Part shown: piece after piece, positions 28,221 through 36,168 of the stretch
Layout of the letters: every line of letters begins with the position of its first letter
Position numbering within the stretch: position 1 is the stretch's first letter
Assembly (NCBI GenBank): GCA_040222185.1
Contig: JAVKDP010000044.1
Span: 1-64,000, forward strand
DNA: 64,000 bases
Source: JAVKDP01 sp040222185
GTDB lineage: Bacteria; Bacteroidota; Rhodothermia; Balneolales; Balneolaceae
Reading direction: 5' to 3'
Translations under genes and position numbers: made by a program
The notes under the pieces: generated by a model
Database searches by the model: none
Seen by the model: the letters and a program-made list of their open reading frames with translations, nothing else
Told to the model about the DNA's origin: nothing

Positions 28221-29348
28221 TTACCCTTTATTATACTCGCTACTAACCTTTTTAAGATATGTAATATACTGTTCAGCTACTTTATTCCAAGCAAAGTTTT
28301 CTTCCACAAAACTCCTACTGCTCTGGCTTAATTTCTGGTAGCCGTTTTGAAGGGTTTCATCGATTTTACCTGCAAATTTATCTGATTCATAAACGGGAAT
28401 CTTAAAACCGTTTTCACCATTAACCACAACATCTTTAATCCCTTCTAAATCTGATGCTATTGCTGGCGTAGCAGCCAGGTTTGCTTCAAGTAATACGATT
28501 CCAAAACCTTCCATATCACCTGGAACTGGGATGTTAGGCATTATGAACAAATCGGCTGCAGAATACGCTTTTTTTAGAACTTCATCTGACTGCTTACCTA
28601 CTAAAAGAATATTGCTCTTATATGGTGACTTTGAGACTAACTCCAAAAGCTGTTCGTGCTCAGGCCCTTCTCCAATAGCAATATATAAGACATCAGATTC
28701 AATCTTTGGGAAAACTTCATTAATGAACCATTCATGTCCTTTTCTTTTGACCTGCCTCCCAACAGTTAGCAACACTTTTTTATCCAAAAGATTTACTGAA
28801 AATTCTTCTCCGATATCCTTTTTAGCCTCTGCTTTATCAGGAACTTCCTTGAAGTCCTTCATATCAAAACCATTAGGCAAGGCCACTCCTTTTTCCGGGC
28901 TCATCCCCCTTTTTATACACTCGTCTCGGGTAGCTCTTGAAACCGATATCACCCCGTCTAAAGCTCTGAATACTTTAGGAACAAAATTCTGGTAAATCCC
29001 TATCGGCATTTTTACATCCTGGCCATGATTTATGGTAATCATAGGTACATCAATCCGCGCCCGGGTAAACTTTGCTAAACTAGCTGTTACCATCGAAGAA
29101 AACAGAATAACGTCAGGTTTAAACTCGTCTACTATTTTGGGGAGTTTACGAGCAAGGCGAGTCAGAAAGAAAGAAGTTCTGATTTCAATACCCTTCCAGG
29201 GTGCATGCTGTATTATGGTTTTGATCTCAACATCATCCCTTTTCTCCAATTCATTAACGAGTTGCATACTAACTCTTTGCATCCCGCCAATACTTTTTAG
29301 CGGAGCTCCTTTTGGTGGGTGAAGATGTGAGATATAAAGAATCCTCAA
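28221..29348 (-). CDS. GT4-family glycosyltransferase, possible ceramide or lipid glycosyltransferase
   Basis: 375 residues from a TTG start; the conserved N-terminal strand (RILYISHLHPPKG, with SIGGMQRVSMQL after it) begins immediately, so a later start would remove the donor-binding loop. The C-terminal domain has LTVGRQVKRKGHEWFI and EGFGIVLLEANLAATPAIASDLEG with the GT4 Glu pair. Two bases separate it from the stop of the upstream GT4 gene. It lies in the sphingolipid block, so a glycolipid acceptor is plausible but unproven. Confidence 0.82.
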   Translation of the reverse strand: MRILYISHLHPPKGAPLKSIGGMQRVSMQLVNELEKRDDVEIKTIIQHAPWKGIEIRTSFFLTRLARKLPKIVDEFKPDVILFSSMVTASLAKFTRARIDVPMITINHGQDVKMPIGIYQNFVPKVFRALDGVISVSRATRDECIKRGMSPEKGVALPNGFDMKDFKEVPDKAEAKKDIGEEFSVNLLDKKVLLTVGRQVKRKGHEWFINEVFPKIESDVLYIAIGEGPEHEQLLELVSKSPYKSNILLVGKQSDEVLKKAYSAADLFIMPNIPVPGDMEGFGIVLLEANLAATPAIASDLEGIKDVVVNGENGFKIPVYESDKFAGKIDETLQNGYQKLSQSSRSFVEENFAWNKVAEQYITYLKKVSSEYNKG

Positions 29349-29350
29349 AA

Positions 29351-30511
29351 CTAGCCCTTCACCTCATGCTTGTTTAGAACTTCTTTGTAGTTATCAACCA
29401 ACCCGGCATTTATGTTTTCCCATTTATAACCTAATGCCTTCTCTCTGGAAACTTTTCCCATTTCGATTCTTAGTCCAGGATTAGATACAATTTTATCAAG
29501 TTGCTTTGTGAAATCTTCTACATCTTCCTTTTTACCAAGAAAACCATTGACACCATCTTCAACCAAAGATTTGCTACCAATTGCATCTGCTACTACACAA
29601 GGCAAACCGCTTGCCATAGCCTCTAATGTCACATTCCCAAAAGTCTCGGTATGTGAAGGGAATAAAAATATATCTGCACTAGCATAGGCTTTAGCTAAAT
29701 CTTCACCAGTTGCGAACCCTGTAAAATGTCCCTCTGTGAGTTTTCTCTGTGCTTCTTCTTTTGCAGGACCATCTCCTACTACCAGGGCTCTTACCTTAGG
29801 GTTTCGTTCCTTTAACATGCGAACACTTTCTATAAAAGTGCCCAACTCCTTTTCCCAAACCAGGCGAGATACAAACGTTACTACAATATCATCATCAGCA
29901 AAGCCAACAGAACGTCTCCATTCCATGTCTCGCTTAGAAGGATTAAAAAGCTCTGTATTTATTCCTCTAGCCCAAATTCTTTTCTCACCTGGAATACCTT
30001 CGGTAATCAATTCATCAATCATAGATTGGCTCGGAACGTAGGTATGTTCACATTTACCATAAAACCATTTCATAAACATCTTGAAAGGTTTTTCAACCGG
30101 CTTAAGGTATAATGAATAGTATTTGGTATAGCTAAGAAAGTGGGTATGGTAAGAAGTAACAACAGGCACCCCTTTTTTTCGAGCCCATTTGAGCGCTCCG
30201 ATTCCTAAACCATCGGGAGTAGCAATATGAATTAATGTTGGTTTAAATTCTTCAAGCCTCTTTTTTGCTGAACCAGGAAAACGAGTTGCTATTCGGTACT
30301 CTTCTCTGCCCGGAACGAGCATTGGAATAGATGGTGTAACTACCAAGTCTCCTTCGTGATCAATAGGAGGGTTTTTAATACTGGGTCCAAATACTAAAAC
30401 CGGGATATTCTGGCTTTCTAAATATGCTACCAGGCGATTTAGTGTAAGCGACACTCCGTCCCGAATGTGATTATAATTTCCTGTAAAAAGGGCAACTCTA
30501 AGTTCAGCCAT
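29351..30511 (-). CDS. GT4-family glycosyltransferase, MgtA/SqdX-like
   Basis: 386 residues. The N-terminal loop NYNHIRDGVSLTLNRLV, followed by HIATPDGLGIGALKWARK and TSYHTHFLSYTKYY, is typical of the diacylglycerol/phosphatidylinositol sugar transferases (MgtA, SqdX, PimB-like). The C-terminal nucleotide-sugar site contains FPSHTETFGNVTLEAMASGLPCV. Enzymes of this group put glucose, mannose or sulfoquinovose on a lipid head group at the inner face of the membrane. The gene is the first of the minus-strand glycolipid pair and is divergent from the epimerase/reductase gene at 30617. Confidence 0.83.
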   Translation of the reverse strand: MAELRVALFTGNYNHIRDGVSLTLNRLVAYLESQNIPVLVFGPSIKNPPIDHEGDLVVTPSIPMLVPGREEYRIATRFPGSAKKRLEEFKPTLIHIATPDGLGIGALKWARKKGVPVVTSYHTHFLSYTKYYSLYLKPVEKPFKMFMKWFYGKCEHTYVPSQSMIDELITEGIPGEKRIWARGINTELFNPSKRDMEWRRSVGFADDDIVVTFVSRLVWEKELGTFIESVRMLKERNPKVRALVVGDGPAKEEAQRKLTEGHFTGFATGEDLAKAYASADIFLFPSHTETFGNVTLEAMASGLPCVVADAIGSKSLVEDGVNGFLGKKEDVEDFTKQLDKIVSNPGLRIEMGKVSREKALGYKWENINAGLVDNYKEVLNKHEVKG

Positions 30512-30616
30512 AAAAGTTTAAAAGCAAAGTCCAGATTCGTATCTTCTGTATTAATCGGAGTTTTACGAATTCACTCTATTATTCCGTTTCAATTTATCTT
30601 TTTAATATAAGTATTT

Positions 30617-31597
30617 ATGAAAGCCTTTGTTACTGGTGGAACAGGTTTTGTTGGAAGTCATCTTGTTGAGCAACTTCTGACATCAAAAAAATACTCAGAA
30701 GTTCGCTGTTTAGTAAGATCAAATGACAAGTGGCTTACAGGTATGGATTTTGTCAAGGTTCAGGGGGATCTTTTTAGTATTCCTGAAATCACAAAAGCAT
30801 TGGACGGTGTTGATATCGTATACCATGTTGCCGGGGTTGTACGTGCTCCTTCAAAAAAAGAATTTTCAAGAGCTAATGTTGATGCTACCGAGAACCTCAT
30901 TCGGATTGCTCAAAAAAAAGGAATTAAAAATTTCGTCATTGTTTCCTCTTTAGCTGCCGTAGGTCCAAGTTTTGGAGAACCATTGGATGAATCCTCTGAG
31001 CTTGCTCCTATTAGTATGTATGGGGAATCAAAGAAAGAAATGGAAGTTGTTATTCAAAGAATAGCACAAAAAACGGATAGCATAAAAATTCTGAGACCTC
31101 CGGCAGTATATGGCCCAAGAGAGTCTGATATTTATACTTTCTTCAAAACTTTTTCGAAAGGCATTTGTCCAATTGTTGGCGATGGGAACCATCCCAAGCT
31201 TTCGATGGTATACGTAAAGGATTTAGTAGATGGGATACTTCTGGCGTCTGAAAAAGATGATCCAGGGATTCATACTTATTTTCTTGGCGGTGTAAATAAA
31301 GCGTACTCGTGGAATCAGATCAGTGAAATTACTTCTATTGTAATGAATAAAAAATCAATCCCTATAAGGATTAAACCTGATTGGGTTAAACAGATAGCTG
31401 CTATCATAGAAAATGGTGCATCATTATTTGGCAAATATCCCGTTGTAAACAAGGAAAAAGCAAACGAGATGGTAATGGAATGGGTTTGTTCCTCTGAAAA
31501 GGCGGAAAAGGAACTCGGTTATGCTCCTAAGATTGATATCCAGGAAGGGATATCAAGAACTATTCGTTGGTATAAAAAGAACAATTGGCTATCATAA
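30617..31597 (+). CDS. NAD(P)-dependent epimerase/reductase (extended SDR), candidate 3-ketosphinganine/ceramide reductase
   Basis: 326 residues. TGGTGFVG at 6-13 binds the dinucleotide; Ser110/Ser111, Tyr135 and Lys139 (YGESK) form the catalytic set. The C-terminal half lacks the sugar-nucleotide pocket motifs typical of UDP-sugar epimerases and has a hydrophobic stretch (WVKQIAAIIENGASLFG), as in 3-beta-hydroxysteroid- or dihydroflavonol-reductase-like proteins. The Caulobacter ceramide reductase CerR belongs to this same broad epimerase-like group. Placement beside the SPT/BcerS/GT4 genes makes the ceramide assignment reasonable, but it is inference. Confidence 0.8.
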   Translation: MKAFVTGGTGFVGSHLVEQLLTSKKYSEVRCLVRSNDKWLTGMDFVKVQGDLFSIPEITKALDGVDIVYHVAGVVRAPSKKEFSRANVDATENLIRIAQKKGIKNFVIVSSLAAVGPSFGEPLDESSELAPISMYGESKKEMEVVIQRIAQKTDSIKILRPPAVYGPRESDIYTFFKTFSKGICPIVGDGNHPKLSMVYVKDLVDGILLASEKDDPGIHTYFLGGVNKAYSWNQISEITSIVMNKKSIPIRIKPDWVKQIAAIIENGASLFGKYPVVNKEKANEMVMEWVCSSEKAEKELGYAPKIDIQEGISRTIRWYKKNNWLS

Positions 31598-31600
31598 TTT

Positions 31601-33142
31601 ATGCTTAAAAAAATAAGATCACTGCTAACCGTCGGGCTGCTTTCTCTGGTTCCATTTCTTAGTTATGGGCAGTCGGATGTTGTACAGGATTATAGCAAAC
31701 TACTTACAATACCTAATATTAGAGCGATTGAAGCTTCCAGCTCCCATTTGTATGTACTCTCAGAATCGGAAGGAATGGCTGTATTTAGAACATATGCTGA
31801 TTCATTGCAATGGCTTTATACATCCTCAGGTATGCAGCGCCGGGGAAATCAAATAGAAGCTGATATTCGTTTTGCTTACCTCTATGGAGATTCTAAAAGG
31901 TTAACCATACTGGAGCCTACTTCTGTACTTGGTGTATACTCGTCTACTCTACTTCCTTCAAAACCACTTGGTGTCGCAAGATTACAGAATAATCTTTTTG
32001 TGGCACTAGGTAGCGATGGCCTTGGAAGCCTTTCTCTCGAAACACCGGAATCTGTTGATTCTGAAGCCGAGATTATCGGCCATGAGGCTATTGGCAGAGC
32101 AGATGTTTTGGATGTCGCATCGTCAATAATAAGCAACCAACTTTTTGTGCTGACCAACGATTCGAAAATTCACGTTTTTGTTCCTTCCGACAATGGTATA
32201 CAGTTATCATCTTCAGTAGCCCTTTCTAAGCAAATACATAAGATATTCCTAGATGAAGAACTTATTTTTGGCGCAGTAAATAACGGTGAAATCCTGGAGG
32301 TAAATGCGAATGGGTTAGGTAAGAGCCTTGGTTCAATTGGCGAAGAAGCTTCTAAACTTGTAAGCTGGAGAAATCACCTCTTCGTTCGCGGTAAATCAGG
32401 AAAAATCTCAATATCCACAAACTCAAGGCCATTTGAATTATGGAAATCAGATACTTCAGCAGGTAACCATATTTCAAAGAGCAGCTCTGTTACCTGGCTT
32501 AGTATTTACAATAAACTAGGTCCTTTAAAAATGGGTACTGAGCAAGTCCAAAATAATACCCCTCAAGTCACTGGTTCAGTACTAAAAATAGTACCTATAA
32601 CGGATATCATTTTAACATTCCCAAAGCCTTTATTGTTAGGAATTGATCTCGCCGATAATTACCCAGCTGACGATGTTGAGTTGACATACAGATCTAATGT
32701 CAGTAATGCTTCTATTCGGAAGCAGGGTTTATTCTGGAGACCTGGTACAAATAACATCGGGTATAACTGGTTTACTATCATTGCTACAAATTCGAAAGGC
32801 GAAACAGACAGCACACGTTTTTCGGTTGACGTGAGAACTTTTAACGCTCCACCAAGATTTAGTCCTGTTCGCGGATCTTCCATAGCTATGAATGATACTT
32901 ACGAACTGAAATTTAATGCTATCGATCCTGAGAACCCCTCTAGTAAACTAATTCGGTATTTAGGGGTTGATCTACCTGAGGGGGCCACTTTAAATGAAAG
33001 AACTGGTTTATTTCGATGGACTCCTAGTGAGCGACAAGTAGGAGAAAGTACATTTAGAGTAATTGCTACTGATGAGCAAGGAGCTGCCACCTCCCAGGAT
33101 ATCACTTTGAAGGTATTAGAAATATCCCGGGAAGGTCAATAA
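31601..33142 (+). CDS. Secreted propeller-like protein with C-terminal cadherin/He_PIG-type Ig domain
   Basis: 513 residues, three bases after the epimerase/reductase gene. A signal peptide (...LVPFLSYG before Q) is followed by about 300 residues of repeated beta segments resembling a propeller (LYVLSESEGMAVFR, LFVALGSDGLGSLSL, LFVLTNDSKIHVFV). Residues 330-510 form two Ig-like modules: VTGSVLKIVPITDIILTF, and NAPPRFSPVRGS...LRWTPS-type elements (GLFRWTPSERQVGESTFRV), the He_PIG/dystroglycan-type cadherin signature. A surface or periplasmic binding role is likely; no catalytic residues are seen. Confidence 0.75.
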   Translation: MLKKIRSLLTVGLLSLVPFLSYGQSDVVQDYSKLLTIPNIRAIEASSSHLYVLSESEGMAVFRTYADSLQWLYTSSGMQRRGNQIEADIRFAYLYGDSKRLTILEPTSVLGVYSSTLLPSKPLGVARLQNNLFVALGSDGLGSLSLETPESVDSEAEIIGHEAIGRADVLDVASSIISNQLFVLTNDSKIHVFVPSDNGIQLSSSVALSKQIHKIFLDEELIFGAVNNGEILEVNANGLGKSLGSIGEEASKLVSWRNHLFVRGKSGKISISTNSRPFELWKSDTSAGNHISKSSSVTWLSIYNKLGPLKMGTEQVQNNTPQVTGSVLKIVPITDIILTFPKPLLLGIDLADNYPADDVELTYRSNVSNASIRKQGLFWRPGTNNIGYNWFTIIATNSKGETDSTRFSVDVRTFNAPPRFSPVRGSSIAMNDTYELKFNAIDPENPSSKLIRYLGVDLPEGATLNERTGLFRWTPSERQVGESTFRVIATDEQGAATSQDITLKVLEISREGQ

Positions 33143-33152
33143 GCTGAAAAAC

Positions 33153-34247
33153 GTGCAGGAAACAGAGTTCGCCAAAAATATTCTTAACTGGTATAAAGAG
33201 AATAAACGCGAAATGCCATGGCGGGAAACCCGGGATCCCTATAAAATCTGGATATCGGAAATCATGCTTCAACAAACACGGGTTGACCAGGCATGGCCAT
33301 ATTTTGAACGATTTATTTCGCTTTTCCCTACTGTTTACGACTTAGCTAAAGCAGACCAACAAATGGTATTAAAGGCATGGGAAGGTCTTGGTTACTACAG
33401 CCGTGCCAGGAATCTTCATGCAGCTTCAAAGTCTATTGTAAATGAATATGATGGCAAACTCCCGGAAGAATATGACGAAATTATAAAATTGAAGGGCATT
33501 GGTCCATATACAGCTGCCGCTATTACGAGTATTGCCTATGGTAAACCCAACGCTGTAGTTGATGGAAATGTAATAAGAGTAATAACCCGTTATTTCGGCA
33601 TTGAAGATGATGTAAGAAGTGGTAAGACTACGAGGTTCGTCCAAGAAAGTGTAGATGAGTTAATCAGTGAACTACGTCCCGCTGAATTTAACCAGGCTTT
33701 GATGGAGATCGGCTCATTAGTCTGCACTCCCAAAAGTCCCAACTGCCTGGAATGCCCCATTCAGACCCGGTGTATAGCCACAAAAACTTCTAAAACAGAT
33801 ACCATTCCTTATAAATCTCCGGCGAAAAAGAAACCTCATAAACATATTGGAGTTGGAATTATAGCCCGGGAAGATGGTAAAGTTCTTATCGCACTGAGGC
33901 CTGAGGATGTTATGCTGGGAGGGCTTTGGGAATTTCCTGGAGGCAAACAAGAAGAAAATGAAACCATTCAGCAAACCATTGAACGTGAGCTAAAAGAAGA
34001 ACTAGGAGTTGAAGTACATGCCATAGGTGAATTCATGAGATTAAAGCATGTATACTCACATTTTTCAATAACACTATATGCTTACCATTGTTCAATTGTT
34101 TCTGGTGAGCCGAGTGCAAACGCCAGCCAGGAAATTAAGTGGGTAAACATTTCAGAACTTGAGCAATACCCCTTCCCGAAAGCGAATAAACTGCTTACCG
34201 AACGATTGATGGAAAAAGGCCAGGGAGTTTTGGGTTTTGAGAACTAA
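33153..34247 (+). CDS. mutY: A/G-specific adenine DNA glycosylase
   Basis: 364 residues from a GTG start. It removes adenine mispaired with 8-oxoguanine. Catalytic Glu36 (SEIMLQQT) and Asp137 (VVDGNVIRV), the helix-hairpin-helix LKGIGPYTAAAI (113-124) and the four-Cys [4Fe-4S] cluster loop (Cys191, 198, 201, 207; C-x6-C-x2-C-x5-C) are all present. The C-terminal third is the NUDIX-like MutT-related domain that reads 8-oxoG (GGLWEFPGGKQEENET). The 3' end overlaps the next gene by 11 bases. Confidence 0.96.
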   Translation: MQETEFAKNILNWYKENKREMPWRETRDPYKIWISEIMLQQTRVDQAWPYFERFISLFPTVYDLAKADQQMVLKAWEGLGYYSRARNLHAASKSIVNEYDGKLPEEYDEIIKLKGIGPYTAAAITSIAYGKPNAVVDGNVIRVITRYFGIEDDVRSGKTTRFVQESVDELISELRPAEFNQALMEIGSLVCTPKSPNCLECPIQTRCIATKTSKTDTIPYKSPAKKKPHKHIGVGIIAREDGKVLIALRPEDVMLGGLWEFPGGKQEENETIQQTIERELKEELGVEVHAIGEFMRLKHVYSHFSITLYAYHCSIVSGEPSANASQEIKWVNISELEQYPFPKANKLLTERLMEKGQGVLGFEN

Positions 34248-35070
34248 AAAACTCAAAATACTATCACAGAAAAAGCTTCTTGAACTCAAGCCCTACCTTG
34301 ATAAAATCGTTAGTAAAGTTGAGCTCGAAACCTATATTGATGCAGATCCGGTTCAATTCATGCATGCTTTTCAGAAAAAAAATGACCAGGAAATTGCCGG
34401 TTTTTTTGCTGCTATTATGGCCTGGGGACGCAGAGACATTGTGATATCAAAAGTCAATGATTTACTTGAACGAATGGACTATAGACCTGAAGAGTTTATT
34501 GGCAATTTTTCAGAATCAGACTCTGCAAAGCTTGAAGGGTTTAAACATCGAACTTTTAAGCCCATAGATATTTATTGGATAATCAAGACTATTCAATCGA
34601 TTTTATTAACTCATGGTACTTTTGAAGGGTTTTGGGAATATTGCCAAAGTATAGCAATGAGCCAACAGCGAGAGTTAATTGCGGTTTTCCATGAACAGTT
34701 TTTTTCGTTTCATCCAGACATTCCCCGAAGGACAAGAAAGCATATTTCAAACCCTGAAAAGAATAGTTCTTGTAAGCGTTTGTATATGTATTTACGCTGG
34801 TGTATCCGAAAAAGTAATGTGGATTTAGGAACAATGAACTTTATAACACCGTCTGAATTAAAAATCCCGCTTGATGTCCATGTAGCACGTCAGGCAAGAA
34901 AGTTAGGGCTACTTTCAAGACATCAAAATGACTGGAAATCGGTGCTAGAACTAAATGAGAAGCTCTGTATCCTAGATTCGTCAGATCCAGCTAAATATGA
35001 TTTTGCACTGTTTGGTTTAGGAATAGATCCTGACCTCTTGGATAAAAGCTTTGTTATTAATTCTCAGTAA
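34237..35070 (+). CDS. TIGR02757 (DUF2400) family protein
   Basis: 277 residues from a TTG start inside the 3' end of mutY. The core AAIMAWGRRDIVISKVNDLLERMD, HRTFKPIDIYWIIK and KIPLDVHVARQARKLGLLSR match the TIGR02757 family, a conserved helical protein in Bacteroidetes and other phyla. Its distant resemblance to helix-hairpin-helix DNA glycosylases and its coupling to mutY suggest a DNA-related role; this is inference. It overlaps the converging DUF3667 gene by 14 bases. Confidence 0.85.
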   Translation: MRTKKLKILSQKKLLELKPYLDKIVSKVELETYIDADPVQFMHAFQKKNDQEIAGFFAAIMAWGRRDIVISKVNDLLERMDYRPEEFIGNFSESDSAKLEGFKHRTFKPIDIYWIIKTIQSILLTHGTFEGFWEYCQSIAMSQQRELIAVFHEQFFSFHPDIPRRTRKHISNPEKNSSCKRLYMYLRWCIRKSNVDLGTMNFITPSELKIPLDVHVARQARKLGLLSRHQNDWKSVLELNEKLCILDSSDPAKYDFALFGLGIDPDLLDKSFVINSQ

Positions 35071-35815
35071 AATATAAAATCGCAGCCACGCCGTACATTA
35101 CAATTGCCGAAGCAATTGAATAGAAGACATATCCAATTAAATAAGAAAATGTAGCCTTCAGATAACCCTTCAATCCATTAAGCTCTAGATACTTTCTATA
35201 AACCCATAAACTAGCTACAATCTGAGTTATAATTGAAATTGTGAATATGTACTCAAAGGATTGAGTATAGACCATTATCGGAACCGTAATAATTGAAAAG
35301 GTTGTTAATTGTGCCCCGTAGTAAACATTCAGAACAAAATGTTCAACGAATCTTGGTTTTATTTTTTTAAAAAAGAAAAATGTAGATAACGAAATACAAG
35401 GGGCAAGAAGTAAGATATAGTTAAAGGCTACAAACTTTGTGCTAAACAAAACCCCTACTTCCTTAACTTTAGAGAAGTATAACCTTCCTCCCTCAGTTGC
35501 AAATAACGGATTATCCGTGTCTGCCTCAATACCTTCAAAAGCGGAATCGAATAACTCTCCATAATCAATAAAGTAAGTAGTTATTAATGTTACCAGTGTA
35601 GCAAGAAATATGGTATATCTTAAAGGAGTTACGTACCTGCCTTTATCTGTGAAATAACTGCTCACAACCACATCTGGTTTTCTGAACATATCGATGTAAG
35701 TAGCTGGTAATCCTCGATCAAGGTTTATGATATCAACAAGAAACTCCTCTATAAAACCCTTTTCTTTCCTGCCCGATTCTACTTCCTGGCTTTGCCCTTT
35801 TTTTTCTTCACTCAT
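35057..35815 (-). CDS. DUF3667-domain membrane protein
   Basis: 252 residues. A charged N-terminal tail precedes EEFLVDIINLDRGLPATYIDMFRKPD and SSYFTDKGRYVTPLRYTIFLATL, the conserved DUF3667 start, with four to five membrane helices. The family is common in Bacteroidetes, and its function is unknown. The short zinc-ribbon often found at the N-terminus of the family (CxxCG) is absent here. Monocistronic: converges on the TIGR02757 gene and is divergent from rpsU. Confidence 0.85.
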   Translation of the reverse strand: MSEEKKGQSQEVESGRKEKGFIEEFLVDIINLDRGLPATYIDMFRKPDVVVSSYFTDKGRYVTPLRYTIFLATLVTLITTYFIDYGELFDSAFEGIEADTDNPLFATEGGRLYFSKVKEVGVLFSTKFVAFNYILLLAPCISLSTFFFFKKIKPRFVEHFVLNVYYGAQLTTFSIITVPIMVYTQSFEYIFTISIITQIVASLWVYRKYLELNGLKGYLKATFSYLIGYVFYSIASAIVMYGVAAILYFTEN

Positions 35816-35866
35816 ATAAGCTTTGCACCTCTTTTTTGAATTTTTACTATTAACTCGCTTTTTTTG

Positions 35867-35874
35867 TATATTTG
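35867..35874 (+). promoter_or_regulatory. Bacteroidetes-type -7 element for rpsU
   Basis: TATATTTG is a perfect match to the TAnnTTTG -7 consensus and lies 46 bases before the rpsU ATG in the divergent gap with the DUF3667 gene. TTTG at 35835-35838 is too far upstream for the usual -33 box, so only the -7 part is supported. Confidence 0.45.
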
Positions 35875-35920
35875 CAACCCCATTTACGGGAAATAAATAA
35901 TAGAAAGGAAGTGAGACTCA

Positions 35921-36115
35921 ATGCTAGGAGTAGAAGTTAAAGACAACGAAAGTGTTGAACGTGCGATTAATCGTTTTAAGAAGATGATAACTCGTTCCCG
36001 TGTTCTTAATGAATACAAAGAACGTCAACAGTTTATCAAACCTTCTTTTGCACGTCGAGAGGCTATGAAAAAAGCCGTTCGTGAGCAACGTCGCCGCACG
36101 CGTGAAAACTACTAA
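35921..36115 (+). CDS. rpsU: 30S ribosomal protein S21
   Basis: 64 residues, essentially the full S21 family length: V-x-DNESVERAINRFKKM at the start, an internal RRE motif and a basic tail (REQRRRTRENY). Binds the 3' end region of 16S rRNA in the small subunit. A purine-rich AGAAAGGAAGTGAG stands about 7-20 bases before the ATG. It is followed by a hairpin terminator shared with radA. Confidence 0.96.
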   Translation: MLGVEVKDNESVERAINRFKKMITRSRVLNEYKERQQFIKPSFARREAMKKAVREQRRRTRENY

Positions 36116-36133
36116 ACATTGTTTCACATTTTT

Positions 36134-36168
36134 AAAAGCCCTTCGGTATTTACCCTAGGGCTTTTTTT
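36134..36168. terminator. Shared rpsU/radA bidirectional terminator
   Basis: Arms AAAAGCCC (36134-36141) and GGGCTTTT (36158-36165) enclose a second short stem GGTA/TACC (36145-36154), followed by T residues. The radA stop codon (TAA on the minus strand at 36150-36152) lies in the loop, and the right arm plus the T tract encode the end of RadA. Confidence 0.82.
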
